Of a stretch of DNA of 64,000 nucleotides, positions 44,326-56,016 are shown one piece after another; positions within the stretch are counted from its first letter, which is position 1; every line of letters begins with the position of its first letter. A program made the translations under genes and the position numbers. Below the pieces are notes generated by a model. That model was not told where the DNA came from, made no database searches, and saw nothing but the letters and a program-made list of their open reading frames with translations. Source of the DNA: Haemophilus influenzae (GTDB taxonomy: Bacteria > Pseudomonadota > Gammaproteobacteria > Enterobacterales > Pasteurellaceae); contig NZ_LN831035.1 in NCBI RefSeq assembly GCF_001457655.1, positions 1 to 64,000 on the forward strand. Reading direction: 5' to 3'.

Positions 44326-44496
44326 ATGGCAGCTAAAGGTGCTCGTGAGAAAATCCGTTTAGTTTCTACTGCAGAGACAGGTCACTTCTACACAACTGAT
44401 AAAAACAAACGTAATATGCCTGAAAAAATGGAAATCAAAAAATTTGATCCAGTAGTGCGTAAACACGTTATCTATAAAGAAGCAAAAATCAAATAA
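44326..44496 (+). CDS. rpmG: 50S ribosomal protein L33
   Basis: 56 residues beginning [19 protein letters not shown] and ending in VIYKEAKIK, the usual L33 length and sequence. AAGGAGCT precedes the ATG. It is the cysteine-free form: no zinc ribbon is present. Second gene of rpmBG, followed by a strong terminator. In E. coli mutM follows rpmG; here mutM is about 4.3 kb away, after the dat-vapBC-ddc block. Confidence 0.97.
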
Positions 44497-44514
44497 TATT
44501 GATTTAATTATTTT

Positions 44515-44544
44515 AAACCCGAGTAGAAACTCGGGTTTTTTATT
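44515..44544 (+). terminator. Rho-independent terminator after rpmG
   Basis: AAACCCGAGT / ACTCGGGTTT, a ten-base perfect stem with a four-base loop followed by TTTATTTG, 18 bases past rpmG. Confidence 0.9.
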
Positions 44545-44641
44545 TGTTCTTATTAGAAACGTTTGCTTTTTATTTAGCCGTTTGACTCGTAAGAAGCTAA
44601 ATTTGCTTTTCATATTGCAAAAAGAATATACAATTGTCCCC

Positions 44642-44809
44642 GTTTTGACGTAACCCTACATCAAAACCTGTTTCCAACCTAGCCCGTCCAATGGGCAAAC
44701 TAGGGTAAAAACAAAAAAGCTGAAACGCTTTTTTTAATAAGTAGCGAGTCAAATGCCCTATGTGTCTGTTTTATAAACAGTAAATTTATCGCAAGGCACC
44801 CGACTTATT
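44642..44809 (+). promoter_or_regulatory. Structured leader upstream of dat, possible riboswitch or attenuator
   Basis: In the 346 bases between rpmG and dat, the part after the terminator folds extensively. Hairpin 1 is GTTTTGA (44642-44648) / TCAAAAC (44661-44667). Hairpin 2 is CCTAGCCC / GGGC...TAGG (44678-44704). The loop of hairpin 1 holds ACCCTA (44653-44658), complementary to TAGGGT (44701-44706), so a pseudoknot or alternative pairing is possible. Next come AAAAAGC/GCTTTTT (44714-44733), then AATAAGT (44735-44741) with ACTTATT (44803-44809) before a T-run, enclosing TGCC/GGCA and CTGTTT/AAACAG. No known riboswitch class was recognised. Confidence 0.5.
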
Positions 44810-44842
44810 TTTTTCACCTCTTTTAGAAGGTTTTAATCAAAA

Positions 44843-46207
44843 ATGACAATGATTACCCCTGTACAAGCAATTCTTGCTTCAAACCAACATTTTTTAGATC
44901 GCCAAGATGTAATGGAATCCAACGTACGTAGTTATCCTCGCAAATTACCTTTTGCCTATGCAAAAGCACAAGGCTGTTGGGTTACTGATGTTGAAGGTAA
45001 TGAATACCTAGACTTTTTAGCAGGCGCAGGAACCCTTGCATTAGGACATAATCATCCTATATTAATGCAAGCCATTAAAGACGTATTAGATAGCGGATTG
45101 CCGTTACACACTTTAGATTTAACCACTCCACTTAAAGATGCGTTTAGTGAAGAATTATTGTCATTCTTCCCGAAAGATAAATATATCTTACAATTCACAG
45201 GCCCTTCTGGTGCAGATGCAAATGAAGCAGCCATCAAATTAGCCAAAACTTACACAGGGCGTGGCAATATCATTGCTTTCTCTGGCGGTTTTCACGGTAT
45301 GACCCAAGGGGCATTAGCCTTAACGGGTAATCTTGGTGCAAAAAATGCCGTTGAAAATTTAATGCCTGGCGTACAATTTATGCCATATCCACACGAATAC
45401 CGCTGCCCATTTGGCATTGGTGGCGAAGCAGGCGCGAAAGCAGTTGAACATTACTTTGAGAACTTCATCGAAGATGTAGAAAGTGGCGTAGTAAAACCAG
45501 CTGCAGTAATTTTAGAAGCAATCCAAGGAGAAGGCGGCGTTGTTCCAGCACCAATAAGCTTCTTACAAAAAGTACGTGAAGTAACCCAAAAACACGGCAT
45601 TTTAATGATCGTCGATGAAGTGCAAGCGGGTTTCTGCCGTTCTGGAAGAATGTTCGCCTTTGAACACGCAGGCATTGAGCCTGATATTATTGTGATGTCA
45701 AAAGCAGTTGGTGGCAGCTTACCATTAGCTGTATTAGCTATTCGTAAAGAATTTGATGCTTGGCAACCTGCAGGACATACAGGTACATTTCGTGGCAATC
45801 AATTAGCGATGGCGACAGGTTACGCTTCACTTAAAATTATGCGTGATGAAAACCTCGCACAAAATGCCCAAGAGCGTGGTGAATACTTAACCAACGCATT
45901 ACGTGAATTAAGCAAAGAATATCCGTGCATCGGCAACGTACGTGGTCGTGGCTTAATGATGGGGATCGATATTGTAGACGAACGCCAAGCGAAAGATGCG
46001 ATAGGGGCTTACCCGCGCGATTGTGAATTAGCGGCAGCAATCCAAAAAGCTTGCTTCAAAAACAAACTCTTGCTCGAACGTGGCGGACGCGGTGGCAACG
46101 TGGTTCGCGTGCTTTGTGCGGTAAACATCAACCAAAGTGAATGTGAAGAGTTCATCAAACGCTTCAAACAATCTGTTGTAGACGCATTGAAAGTGGTGCG
46201 TAGTTAA
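44843..46207 (+). CDS. dat: Diaminobutyrate-2-oxoglutarate aminotransferase
   Basis: Makes L-2,4-diaminobutyrate from aspartate semialdehyde, the first step to 1,3-diaminopropane. The 454 residues are a class III PLP aminotransferase. [16 protein letters not shown] binds the cofactor phosphate, [13 protein letters not shown] holds the cofactor-ring aspartate, and Lys287 (MSKAVGG) forms the Schiff base. An ATG two codons later is an alternative start. ddc, encoding the partner decarboxylase, lies 0.8 kb downstream beyond vapBC. No AAGTGCGGT signal is found in this gene. Confidence 0.95.
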   Translation: MTMITPVQAILASNQHFLDRQDVMESNVRSYPRKLPFAYAKAQGCWVTDVEGNEYLDFLAGAGTLALGHNHPILMQAIKDVLDSGLPLHTLDLTTPLKDAFSEELLSFFPKDKYILQFTGPSGADANEAAIKLAKTYTGRGNIIAFSGGFHGMTQGALALTGNLGAKNAVENLMPGVQFMPYPHEYRCPFGIGGEAGAKAVEHYFENFIEDVESGVVKPAAVILEAIQGEGGVVPAPISFLQKVREVTQKHGILMIVDEVQAGFCRSGRMFAFEHAGIEPDIIVMSKAVGGSLPLAVLAIRKEFDAWQPAGHTGTFRGNQLAMATGYASLKIMRDENLAQNAQERGEYLTNALRELSKEYPCIGNVRGRGLMMGIDIVDERQAKDAIGAYPRDCELAAAIQKACFKNKLLLERGGRGGNVVRVLCAVNINQSECEEFIKRFKQSVVDALKVVRS

Positions 46208-46211
46208 TTAA

Positions 46212-46256
46212 AAGCGGTCTGATTTTGCAAATGTTTTGCGAATTTTGACCGCTTGT
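46212..46256. repeat. Inverted repeat carrying an Actinobacillus-type uptake signal
   Basis: AAGCGGTC (46212-46219) faces GACCGCTT (46247-46254). Read on the minus strand the right arm is ACAAGCGGTC followed by AAAATTCGCAAAACATTTGC. This is the core and AT-rich tail of the uptake signal used by the A. pleuropneumoniae subclade, not the H. influenzae one. It probably doubles as the dat terminator. Confidence 0.7.
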
Positions 46257-46318
46257 AAATTCAAAATGGTAGGGAAATCCCACCTTTTTTCTACTCAACT
46301 GTATAAAACTGGGATATA

Positions 46319-46345
46319 CTTATGCTATATACAATTAAGCATAAG
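46319..46345 (+). promoter_or_regulatory. Probable VapBC operator
   Basis: CTTATGCT (46319-46326) and AGCATAAG (46338-46345) are perfect inverted arms around ATATACAATTA, nine bases before vapB. The right arm overlaps the ribosome-binding site AAGGA. Such a palindrome is where the antitoxin-toxin complex normally binds for autorepression. Confidence 0.6.
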
Positions 46346-46353
46346 GAATAACT

Positions 46354-46586
46354 ATGATTGAAGCCTCTGTTTTTATGACTAATCGAAGTCAAGCTGTGCG
46401 TTTGCCCGCTGAAGTTCGCTTTTCTGAAGAAATCAAAAAATTATCGGTTCGTGTATCGGGCAGTGATCGGATTTTATCGCCTCTCAACCAATCTTGGGAT
46501 AGTTTTTTCTTGAATGATCAAGCAGTTAGCGATGATTTTATGAATGAACGAGAAATTGCATTTCAACCAGAGCGTGAGGCTTTATA

Positions 46587-46587
<1 letters not shown>
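46354..46587 (+). CDS. vapB: VapB-type antitoxin
   Basis: 77 residues. The N-terminal AbrB/SpoVT-like DNA-binding fold ([19 protein letters not shown]) is followed by a C-terminal toxin-binding tail with FFLNDQ and [12 protein letters not shown]. It matches H. influenzae VapB1 as I recall it. The stop TAG shares its last base with the toxin start (TAGTG), the tight coupling seen in toxin-antitoxin pairs. It sits between dat and ddc. Confidence 0.93.
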
Positions 46588-48540
<1,953 letters not shown>

Positions 48541-48567
48541 TTAGTTAGTCAATTAACACAAAAAATA

Positions 48568-48576
48568 ACCGCTTGT
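48568..48576 (-). repeat. Actinobacillus-type uptake core after ddc
   Basis: ACCGCTTGT, the complement of ACAAGCGGT, lies 27 bases beyond the ddc stop. With an imperfect partner (ACAGGCGGCT, 48585-48594) it can form a hairpin. The rest of the 231-base gap to mutM is AT-rich and contains one H. influenzae-type signal near 48726 and nothing else I can name. Confidence 0.55.
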
Positions 48577-48771
48577 ATCTGAAAACAGGCGGCTATTCTG
48601 TAAAATAAAAATCTTTTAGCATAGATCAAACGAGATATATAAATTTTATCCATTAGATAACTACCTATATTTTTGAAATATTCATCATTTTAATTTTCAA
48701 AGAATATAAAAAAATGGTAAAACTAACCGCACTTTATATCATTATTCTATCCACTTACTAAGTTGAAAATC

Positions 48772-49587
48772 ATGCCAGAACTTCCTGAAGTCGAAACTGC
48801 ACTACGTGGTATTAGCCCTTATCTTAAGAATTTTACGATTGAGAAAGTTGTCGTGCGCAAGCCTAAATTGCGCTGGGCTGTATCAGAAGAATTAATAACG
48901 CTAAAAAATGTAAAAATTGTCGATCTCACTCGTCGAGCAAAATATTTGATTATTCACACGGAAAAAGGCTATATCATCGGGCATTTAGGTATGTCTGGAT
49001 CTGTTCGAATCGTGCCACAGGATAGTGCAATAGATAAACATGATCATATTGATATTGTAGTGAATAATGGCAAGTTATTACGCTATAACGATCCTCGCCG
49101 TTTCGGTGCTTGGTTGTGGACGGAGAATCTAGATGACTTTCATCTTTTCTTAAAGTTAGGCCCTGAACCACTTTCTGATGAATTTAATGCAGAATATTTA
49201 TTCAAAAAATCTCGTCAAAAATCTACCGCACTTAAAACTTTCTTGATGGATAACGCTGTGGTAGTGGGCGTTGGAAATATTTATGCGAATGAAAGTTTGT
49301 TTATTTGTGGCATTCATCCCCTTAAACTCGCTAAAAATTTGACGCGCAATCAATGTTTCTCTTTAGTGAACACGATTAAAGATGTTTTGAGAAAAGCCAT
49401 TATTCAAGGTGGAACAACACTTAAAGATTTTTTACAGCCCGATGGTCGCCCAGGTTATTTTGCACAAGAATTATTGGTATATGGCAATAAAGATAAACCT
49501 TGTCCAAAGTGCGGTGGAAAAATTGAAAGTTTAATTATTGGACAGCGTAATAGTTTCTTTTGCCCGAAATGTCAGAAAAGGGGTTAG
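48772..49587 (+). CDS. mutM: Formamidopyrimidine-DNA glycosylase
   Basis: Excises 8-oxoguanine and formamidopyrimidines, then cuts the AP site. The 271 residues start at 48772 so that the catalytic proline is residue 2 ([13 protein letters not shown]). A TTG three codons earlier would bury it and is rejected. The C-terminal zinc finger CPKCGG...FCPKCQ and the helix-two-turn-helix [11 protein letters not shown] are intact. Two uptake signals are inside. Confidence 0.98.
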   Translation: MPELPEVETALRGISPYLKNFTIEKVVVRKPKLRWAVSEELITLKNVKIVDLTRRAKYLIIHTEKGYIIGHLGMSGSVRIVPQDSAIDKHDHIDIVVNNGKLLRYNDPRRFGAWLWTENLDDFHLFLKLGPEPLSDEFNAEYLFKKSRQKSTALKTFLMDNAVVVGVGNIYANESLFICGIHPLKLAKNLTRNQCFSLVNTIKDVLRKAIIQGGTTLKDFLQPDGRPGYFAQELLVYGNKDKPCPKCGGKIESLIIGQRNSFFCPKCQKRG

Positions 49588-49636
49588 AACAAATAAATTT
49601 TCAAATTGAAAAGAAAGTATTAAATATAATGAAAAC

Positions 49637-49661
49637 AGCGGTCAAAATAGACCGCTATTTT
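49637..49661. terminator. Terminator between mutM and degS
   Basis: AGCGGTC-AAAATA-GACCGCT followed by ATTTTT lies between convergent mutM and degS. The T-tract is on the mutM side. The stem is the GCGGTC core common to both uptake-signal dialects but is not a full copy of either. Confidence 0.75.
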
Positions 49662-50683
49662 TAATTTACTGGAAATTCTTCAATAACAACTGGAATTTGT
49701 AAGATTTTGCCTAATCGTAGAATGGTGACGAGAACTTTTGAATTAGGTTTTGTATTTGCGATAATTTGCATCATTTCTCTGGCTGAAATCCCCTCTTGAT
49801 TATTTAATTTCAAAATCACATCGCCAACTTGAATACCTGATTTCGCAGCTGGGCTGTTCGGGCTTACGTCTGTGATAACTATGCCTTCTTCACTACTTGA
49901 ACTAATATCACTTTGTACACCAAAATAACCTCGAATCACACGTCCATCACGCATAATTTTACGTAGTACATCATTTGCAATATCTATTGGAATGGCAAAA
50001 TTTAGTCCTTCTGCGATTTCATTGGCGGTTTTGCCAATACTTAGCGTGCTAATTCCAACCAATTCCCCAGCAGAATTAATTAATGCGCCACCTGAGTTGC
50101 CGCGGTTAATTGAAGCATCAGTTTGAATAAAATTTTGTCTGCCCACCGAATCGCCTACCGCATTACGACCGATTGCGCTAATGATTCCTTGAGACACGCT
50201 TTGTCCTAAGTTGTAGGGATTACCGATTGCTAATACCACATCGCCGACGTGAGCTTGACGCGCTGAATTTTGTGGAATAGTTGAAAGATTATCTGCACGA
50301 ATTTTAAGAACAGCGAGATCAGTGAGATCATCTGAACCAACAAGACTGGCCTCAAAAATATTTCCGTTTTGCAACGCTACTACAATTTGATCTGCATTTT
50401 GGATGACGTGTTTATTCGTCAGAATATAGCCATCTTTACTCATAATCACACCAGAACCTAAGTTATTCACTTGTAGCTGATCATTATCATTAATGCTGGC
50501 GGAAGAAAAAGAGCGGTTATAAACATTCACTACTGCTGGAGAGGCAATACGCACGGCATTTTTGAACGATATAATATCGTCTGAAGTGAAGATATTGCTG
50601 TTATTCAGTCTTGGAACCGCAAACAAAATCACGCCCGCAGCAGCCAAGCCCCAAAGTGCGGAATGGAAAAGTTTTTTAAGCAT
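49661..50683 (-). CDS. degS: Periplasmic serine endoprotease DegS
   Basis: Membrane-anchored HtrA protease that senses unfolded outer-membrane proteins and cleaves anti-sigma factor RseA. 340 residues: an N-terminal anchor (about 5-25), a trypsin-like domain with HV(I) and the nucleophile in RGNSGGALIN, and a single PDZ domain (about 240-330). The single PDZ and the anchor distinguish it from DegP/DegQ. It begins directly after ribD in a nrdR-ribD-degS run. Confidence 0.94.
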   Translation of the reverse strand: MLKKLFHSALWGLAAAGVILFAVPRLNNSNIFTSDDIISFKNAVRIASPAVVNVYNRSFSSASINDNDQLQVNNLGSGVIMSKDGYILTNKHVIQNADQIVVALQNGNIFEASLVGSDDLTDLAVLKIRADNLSTIPQNSARQAHVGDVVLAIGNPYNLGQSVSQGIISAIGRNAVGDSVGRQNFIQTDASINRGNSGGALINSAGELVGISTLSIGKTANEIAEGLNFAIPIDIANDVLRKIMRDGRVIRGYFGVQSDISSSSEEGIVITDVSPNSPAAKSGIQVGDVILKLNNQEGISAREMMQIIANTKPNSKVLVTILRLGKILQIPVVIEEFPVN

Positions 50684-51802
50684 TTAGACTCCTTTCGGTG
50701 TGTAAGTTAATTTTATATCGTCACCGATTTGTTCTAATTCATTGAGTTGCCATAATGGTGCATCGGCAAGTTTAGTTAAATTCGGTAATTGGCATAGACC
50801 ACGAGCATTGTCTCCAAGTAATTTTGGCGCAATGTAAATAATCAATTCATCCACTAATTTCGCATCAATTAAACTGCCCGCTAAATTTGCTCCAGCTTCT
50901 ACCCAAAGGGTATTGATTTGTCGTTTTCCCAGCTCTCGCATTAATTCTTTTAGTAAATTTTCTTTCGGAAGAATAATTTGTTCACAAAAATCAGGAAAGC
51001 CTGTTAAATCTCGTGTTTCACTAGAGACTAACCAAACGGGAGAATGGGTTAAAAAAAGTTTATGAGTCGGCTGAATGCGATGTTGTGAATCTAAAATGAC
51101 TCGCACAGGCTGGCGAAGCCATTCTTTTTTATATTCTGTTTTAAGATTTTCAGGAAATTCGTCCCAGCGTACATTAAGGCTTGGATCATCTGCAAGTACT
51201 GTCGCAGAAGTAGATAAAAGTGCGGATGATTTTGCTCGCATTTTTTGTACGTCCGAACGAGCATCTGGGCCCGTAATCCATTTACTTTCTCCACTTGCCA
51301 TTGCAGTTCGTCCATCTAAACTCATGGCAAGTTTTAGTTGAACAAAAGGCATACCTTGACGCATTCGTTTTAAAAAGCCTTTATTTATTTTTTCCGCTTG
51401 ATCGTTTAATAGATTCACTGCACTTTCGATACCAGCATCAGACAACATTTTCAAACCTTTTCCTGCGACTTGAGGATTCGGATCTTGCATAGCCGCAATG
51501 ACTTTCACTACGCCCGCCTCAATTAATCCTAATGCACAAGGTGGTGTTCTCCCATAGTGAGAACAAGGCTCTAAGGTGACGTAAGCGGTTGCTCCTTTAG
51601 CATTTTCACCAGCTTGAGCTAAAGCAACGCGTTCAGCATGAGGTTGTCCTGCCTTAAAATGAAAGCCCTCCCCCACAATTTCACCATTTTTAACCAATAC
51701 GCATCCCACCGATGGGTTCGGTGTAGTGGTATATTGACCTTTGGCGGCTAAATCTAAGGCACGTTGCATAAATACGCAATCTTGTGAGGAGAATTCAAGC
51801 AT
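50684..51802 (-). CDS. ribD: Bifunctional riboflavin deaminase/reductase RibD
   Basis: Two consecutive riboflavin-pathway steps: pyrimidine deamination and side-chain reduction. The 372 residues have the zinc-binding deaminase motifs PHAERVAL and LEPCSHYGRTPPC in the N-terminal half. The NADPH-dependent reductase is C-terminal (KLAMSLDGRTAM, WVEAGANLAGSL). It is two bases from nrdR and abuts degS. nrdR-ribD adjacency is common in gamma-proteobacteria. Confidence 0.97.
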   Translation of the reverse strand: MLEFSSQDCVFMQRALDLAAKGQYTTTPNPSVGCVLVKNGEIVGEGFHFKAGQPHAERVALAQAGENAKGATAYVTLEPCSHYGRTPPCALGLIEAGVVKVIAAMQDPNPQVAGKGLKMLSDAGIESAVNLLNDQAEKINKGFLKRMRQGMPFVQLKLAMSLDGRTAMASGESKWITGPDARSDVQKMRAKSSALLSTSATVLADDPSLNVRWDEFPENLKTEYKKEWLRQPVRVILDSQHRIQPTHKLFLTHSPVWLVSSETRDLTGFPDFCEQIILPKENLLKELMRELGKRQINTLWVEAGANLAGSLIDAKLVDELIIYIAPKLLGDNARGLCQLPNLTKLADAPLWQLNELEQIGDDIKLTYTPKGV

Positions 51803-51804
51803 AA

Positions 51805-52254
51805 TTAATCCTTTAATTTTTCAATTTCGATAGTGAATTGATCAATATCATCAAAACTTAAATAGACTGATGCAAAACGAATATAAGCCACTTTATCGAG
51901 TTTTTTTAATTCATTCATCGCAAGTTTACCCACTAACTTACTTGGCACTTCACGTTCTCCAGTTGCACGCAGTTGAAGAATTATGTGATTAATTGCTTTT
52001 TCTACATCATCTGCACTTACAGGACGTTTTTCTAAGGCGTGTTGAATACCGCTGCGCAATTTATCTTCATTGAATGGCTCACGTGTACCATCAGTTTTGA
52101 TAATTTTCGGTATGATTAATTCTGCCATTTCAAAAGTAGTAAAACGTTCGTGACAATGACCGCACTCACGGCGGCGGCGAACTTGATAACCATCAGATAC
52201 TAAACGGCTATCAATGACTTTAGTTTCTTCTGTATCACAAAATGGACAGTGCAT
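51805..52254 (-). CDS. nrdR: Transcriptional repressor NrdR
   Basis: ATP/dATP-sensing repressor of ribonucleotide reductase genes. 149 residues: an N-terminal zinc ribbon CPFCDTEE...CGHCHERF and an ATP-cone domain (about 49-139) beginning [16 protein letters not shown]. First of the nrdR-ribD-degS group. No NrdR box was recognised in this window. Confidence 0.96.
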   Translation of the reverse strand: MHCPFCDTEETKVIDSRLVSDGYQVRRRRECGHCHERFTTFEMAELIIPKIIKTDGTREPFNEDKLRSGIQHALEKRPVSADDVEKAINHIILQLRATGEREVPSKLVGKLAMNELKKLDKVAYIRFASVYLSFDDIDQFTIEIEKLKD

Positions 52255-52308
52255 AGATAATTCTCCATAAAAGGGTGTTATTCTACTAAAAAATAGGTTA
52301 TTTGACGA

Positions 52309-55300
52309 TTAGCTTTGTGCCTTTCTTGTCTTCTTTTGTGCGAATAATAAGCCAAACCAAGCTTTTGTTTGTTTTAATAATTTCGCAATATTTTCAGGTT
52401 GTTTAAATCTTGAGGTCTGCGCTAATACTCGTGACCAATATGGATCGGCTTTTGACCCGAAACCATTACTTTCAGTTAATTCCTGAAGTTTTTCAGAAAC
52501 GGAATTTTCATCACTTACAATAAAATCACTTATATTTCTTACTGTTGGCACCAATTGTATTTCTATTTGGCTTTGTAAATAATCTTTTACGTAAATTTGT
52601 AATTGAGCAAGCGCAACTTCACGCTCAATAGGCGGTAATTCGAGAACCTTATCTTGCGTAATTAATTTTGCTGGTACCGCATTTTCTTGTGTAACACATT
52701 GAATTAAATAATAAATCCAAGGACGAATACAATAACGATCTTTGTATTTCGCAAAATGCCAGTGAATGACTTGTGAATTATCGCCAAATAAAGCCTCCAT
52801 ATAACCAAATAAACGGATTTTTTGATTTTCGTTTTGCCAATCTACGGCAATATTAAAATCTATAGAAGCCTGTTTAGGCTCGCCAAGATCGGCTATTTTC
52901 TCTTTAAATTCTAAAACATTATCGCGAATATTTTCAGCATAAACCTTTCCAAACTCTGCGCGCGGTAACACGCCTTTTACTTCTGCTTGTCTAAAATAAT
53001 CAGCAAAATTTTGTTCATCAAGGTAAATTAAGTCATTATTGAGAGAATAATTATCTAACCCACTTAAAGTGAAGTTTTCACTGTCAGCAATGCGTTCATC
53101 TTTATCGCGGAAATAAACACCAAGTTGTTTTTCAAAGAAAAATTTCACTGGATTTTCCACAAAGCTGACTAAAGAATCCAGTTCAACTTCTTCGATTTTT
53201 TCTGGGTTTTCTGTCATAGTGACGGCAAATTCCGAATTACTTGCACTTGCGTCAAATTGAGCCATTGGCAACCATTTTGTCGCAAAAGAGCGGGTAAATT
53301 TCTCGTTATATTTGAAATTATCTGGGCTAAATGCGGTCATTGGATGTTCAATGACAGTAAGGACATTTTCCTTTTGCCCTTGATTAATATAATCCACGAG
53401 TTGGCTTACCAATACGGAGGGTTCTTTCGGTTGATTATCGGTAATGGAACGCCCAATATAGCTGATATAGCAATAATTACGTGCGGCTAATAAGGCCTCT
53501 AAGAACAAATAACGATCATCATCACGGCGAACACGGTCGCCTTTTTGATAATGATATTGCATTAAGTCAAAACTGTTTGGTGTTTGTGTTCTTGGGTAAT
53601 CGGCATCATTCATTCCAAGTAAACAAACCACTTTGAATGGCACTGAACGAATTGGTAATAAGGTGCAGAAGTTTACTTTCCCTGCAAGGAATTTGAGGCT
53701 ATTTGGCGCATCTTCCAATTTCATTGTGATGACATCGGCAATCACATCTGCTTGTAATTTTTCAGTAAAATGGAGCATTTTTAGATGCTCAGCTAATTCA
53801 TTAATTTTCTCTTGAATATAGAAAATCGTGTCGCTAGTGTCTTCATTTTGTACGAAGAAATCTGATAAAAGTGCGGTTAAAATTTCTTGCCATTTTTCGA
53901 TGGAATGTGCTTGTTGCAGGGTTTCATGCAGCAAGGAAAGTGCGGTGAAAAAGTACGATAAATTTCCAGCAAGTTCACCTTTTAAGCCATAGCTGCTGTT
54001 TAACCCCAAACTATCTTGCCAAATACCCTGCTCTTCACGCATCGCATAGCCTAAAATCATTCTTTCTAATCCAGCTTGCCAAGAATTAAAATTGATGCCA
54101 TCTTGATTTTTTTGCAAACCGAAACGAATCCCTGAATCCGCCACCCATTCTCGCACTAATGGTAAATCAGCAAGAGAAATATTAAATCGTTCTCGCGTCG
54201 CAGGAATATCCAACAACGCTAACACATCTTCCGCACTAAAATTGCTTTCTTTTAAGCGTAATAAAGTTAAGTAACTTGAGACCAACACATCGCTTTCTGA
54301 AAGTTTATTATCTGAAAGTGAAAATGGAATTTGTGGAGCATTTCTATTTTTTTGCCCGAAAACGGCCTGAATATAAGGCGTGTATTGATTTATATCTGCC
54401 ACCATAACAACTACATCTTTTGGCGTAAGGTTAGGATCTTGATTGAATAAATCGAGTAAATAATCGTGCAAGACTTCCACTTCCCGCATAGCACTGTGGC
54501 AAGAATGTAGAGTTAAAGTGCGGTCATTTTTTGCGATATTTAACGGTTTATTTTCTAAATGCAGAATTTGAGATTGCAATTGTCCAAGTAAACTGTTCGA
54601 TTTAATTTCTTGATAAGCATTGACGGGATAAGTTGGAATATGTTCTTCATCTCGCACTAAGGTATAGAGAAAATCTCGTCCCATTTTCCCCCAAGCCGCC
54701 AGCAATGGATTGCCTACTTGAAGGTTTTCATTTTGATAAGTGACGTCAAACTGAGCGTTTTCTAGTTGAGAAAGTTGTTCCTCAGAAAAGAGCGGTTGAT
54801 TTTCATTTTGTTTATTGAATTGATAACGCTGACGAGAACGCAAATAATCAAGGCGTAGATCACTAATATCCCCCCAATATTCTTGGCAAGGATTATTAAA
54901 AAATAAATGAATATCCACTTCAGAGGATATCGCTTGCAAAATATTGAGATAAGCAGTTGGAAGCGCTGGAATACCAAAAATAAATATGCGTGAAGGTAAT
55001 TTTTTCGGTGCTTTTTTATCCGCAAGCAAGGCTAAGAACTGATTATGCAAAGCCGCTCGATGTGTAGCATCATCAACATCTGATTTAACATCGACGACCA
55101 ACGCACGCCATAGCTCCCCTTGCCATTTTATATTGCCTTGAATTTGCTCAAACAACGTATCGTTTAGGTTAGGTTGTTGCTTTCGTATTTGCGCAGTGAT
55201 TTGTTCATCTTCGCCTTTTTCCCAAGCAAAAATCCATTCAGCTCGGTAAACTAAATATTGGTCAAATAAGTCGGCTATTTTACTGCTAAGTTGATAAAGT

Positions 55301-55674
55301 TTGTATTGTTCAGAATGTGGCGAAGATGCTAAATAATTTCGTAAAGGCAAAAAATTTTCTTTCTCGAGAAAAGTCGGGATTAAGCGTATTAAACGCCACA
55401 TCATTGAATCTTTATCAAAAGGGTTTTCCAATGCCGTTGCGGGTAAATTTTGAGCATAAAGCTGCCAAATAAAACTTGCTGGCATAGGAAATTTTAGGTT
55501 CGCTGAAATGCCTGTTTCTTTGGCGAGTTCAATTTGTAGCCATTGTGCCATATTAGGGCTTTGCACCAAAATAATATCTTGTTGAAAAGGATCTTCAGGT
55601 GGTAAAGATTTGAATAAAGAAGAAAGAATTTCTTTTTGTTTTTCAAGCTGATTGGAATAATAAATAATGAACAC
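52309..55674 (-). CDS. recC: Exodeoxyribonuclease V subunit RecC
   Basis: Chi-recognition subunit of RecBCD, a catalytically dead helicase/nuclease fold. 1121 residues, typical length, from a GTG at 55674. The N-terminus FIIYYSNQLEKQKEIL and VQSPNMAQWLQIELAKE align with E. coli RecC. CLLGMNDADYPRTQTPNSFDLM is the most conserved segment. recB and recD are not adjacent. Three uptake signals lie in the gene (about 53868, 53937 and 54517). Confidence 0.96.
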   Translation of the reverse strand: MFIIYYSNQLEKQKEILSSLFKSLPPEDPFQQDIILVQSPNMAQWLQIELAKETGISANLKFPMPASFIWQLYAQNLPATALENPFDKDSMMWRLIRLIPTFLEKENFLPLRNYLASSPHSEQYKLYQLSSKIADLFDQYLVYRAEWIFAWEKGEDEQITAQIRKQQPNLNDTLFEQIQGNIKWQGELWRALVVDVKSDVDDATHRAALHNQFLALLADKKAPKKLPSRIFIFGIPALPTAYLNILQAISSEVDIHLFFNNPCQEYWGDISDLRLDYLRSRQRYQFNKQNENQPLFSEEQLSQLENAQFDVTYQNENLQVGNPLLAAWGKMGRDFLYTLVRDEEHIPTYPVNAYQEIKSNSLLGQLQSQILHLENKPLNIAKNDRTLTLHSCHSAMREVEVLHDYLLDLFNQDPNLTPKDVVVMVADINQYTPYIQAVFGQKNRNAPQIPFSLSDNKLSESDVLVSSYLTLLRLKESNFSAEDVLALLDIPATRERFNISLADLPLVREWVADSGIRFGLQKNQDGINFNSWQAGLERMILGYAMREEQGIWQDSLGLNSSYGLKGELAGNLSYFFTALSLLHETLQQAHSIEKWQEILTALLSDFFVQNEDTSDTIFYIQEKINELAEHLKMLHFTEKLQADVIADVITMKLEDAPNSLKFLAGKVNFCTLLPIRSVPFKVVCLLGMNDADYPRTQTPNSFDLMQYHYQKGDRVRRDDDRYLFLEALLAARNYCYISYIGRSITDNQPKEPSVLVSQLVDYINQGQKENVLTVIEHPMTAFSPDNFKYNEKFTRSFATKWLPMAQFDASASNSEFAVTMTENPEKIEEVELDSLVSFVENPVKFFFEKQLGVYFRDKDERIADSENFTLSGLDNYSLNNDLIYLDEQNFADYFRQAEVKGVLPRAEFGKVYAENIRDNVLEFKEKIADLGEPKQASIDFNIAVDWQNENQKIRLFGYMEALFGDNSQVIHWHFAKYKDRYCIRPWIYYLIQCVTQENAVPAKLITQDKVLELPPIEREVALAQLQIYVKDYLQSQIEIQLVPTVRNISDFIVSDENSVSEKLQELTESNGFGSKADPYWSRVLAQTSRFKQPENIAKLLKQTKAWFGLLFAQKKTRKAQS

Positions 55675-55719
55675 AATGGCGACCTTTTGATGATTTAACC
55701 TAGAAAAAACAACGCCATT

Positions 55720-56016
55720 TTACTGAGTTTTTATCAAAATTTCACTCGTAGGATAACGCACAATAATGCGTTCATTTTCACATCGAATACGAAAAGTTAA
55801 GCCATTTTGTTGTATCAATTGTTCACAAGCTAACCCTAAAAATTGGCGTTGAGCTTGATTCTCTGCAATTTGTGTTGCCTGAAAATCTTGATAAATTTTT
55901 ACCGCACTTTTTCGCTGTTCTGCCGTCCATTGATTAAAAACAAGAAATAAAACGCTAAATAAAGCTAAAGAAAATAACAATGTAATAAGAGACATTCCTT
56001 TATTCATCCTGAACAT
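55720..56016 (-). CDS. Pilin-like competence protein, fourth gene of the comNOPQ-type operon
   Basis: About 98 residues from the ATG at 56016, which has GGAG eight bases upstream; a GTG nine bases earlier is also in frame. The N-terminus NKG/MSLITLLFSLALFSVLF looks like a prepilin leader with a hydrophobic helix, but position 5 after the cleavage point is Thr instead of Glu. It overlaps the previous gene. Probably a minor pseudopilin needed for DNA uptake; the exact role is unknown. Confidence 0.82.
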   Translation of the reverse strand: MFRMNKGMSLITLLFSLALFSVLFLVFNQWTAEQRKSAVKIYQDFQATQIAENQAQRQFLGLACEQLIQQNGLTFRIRCENERIIVRYPTSEILIKTQ

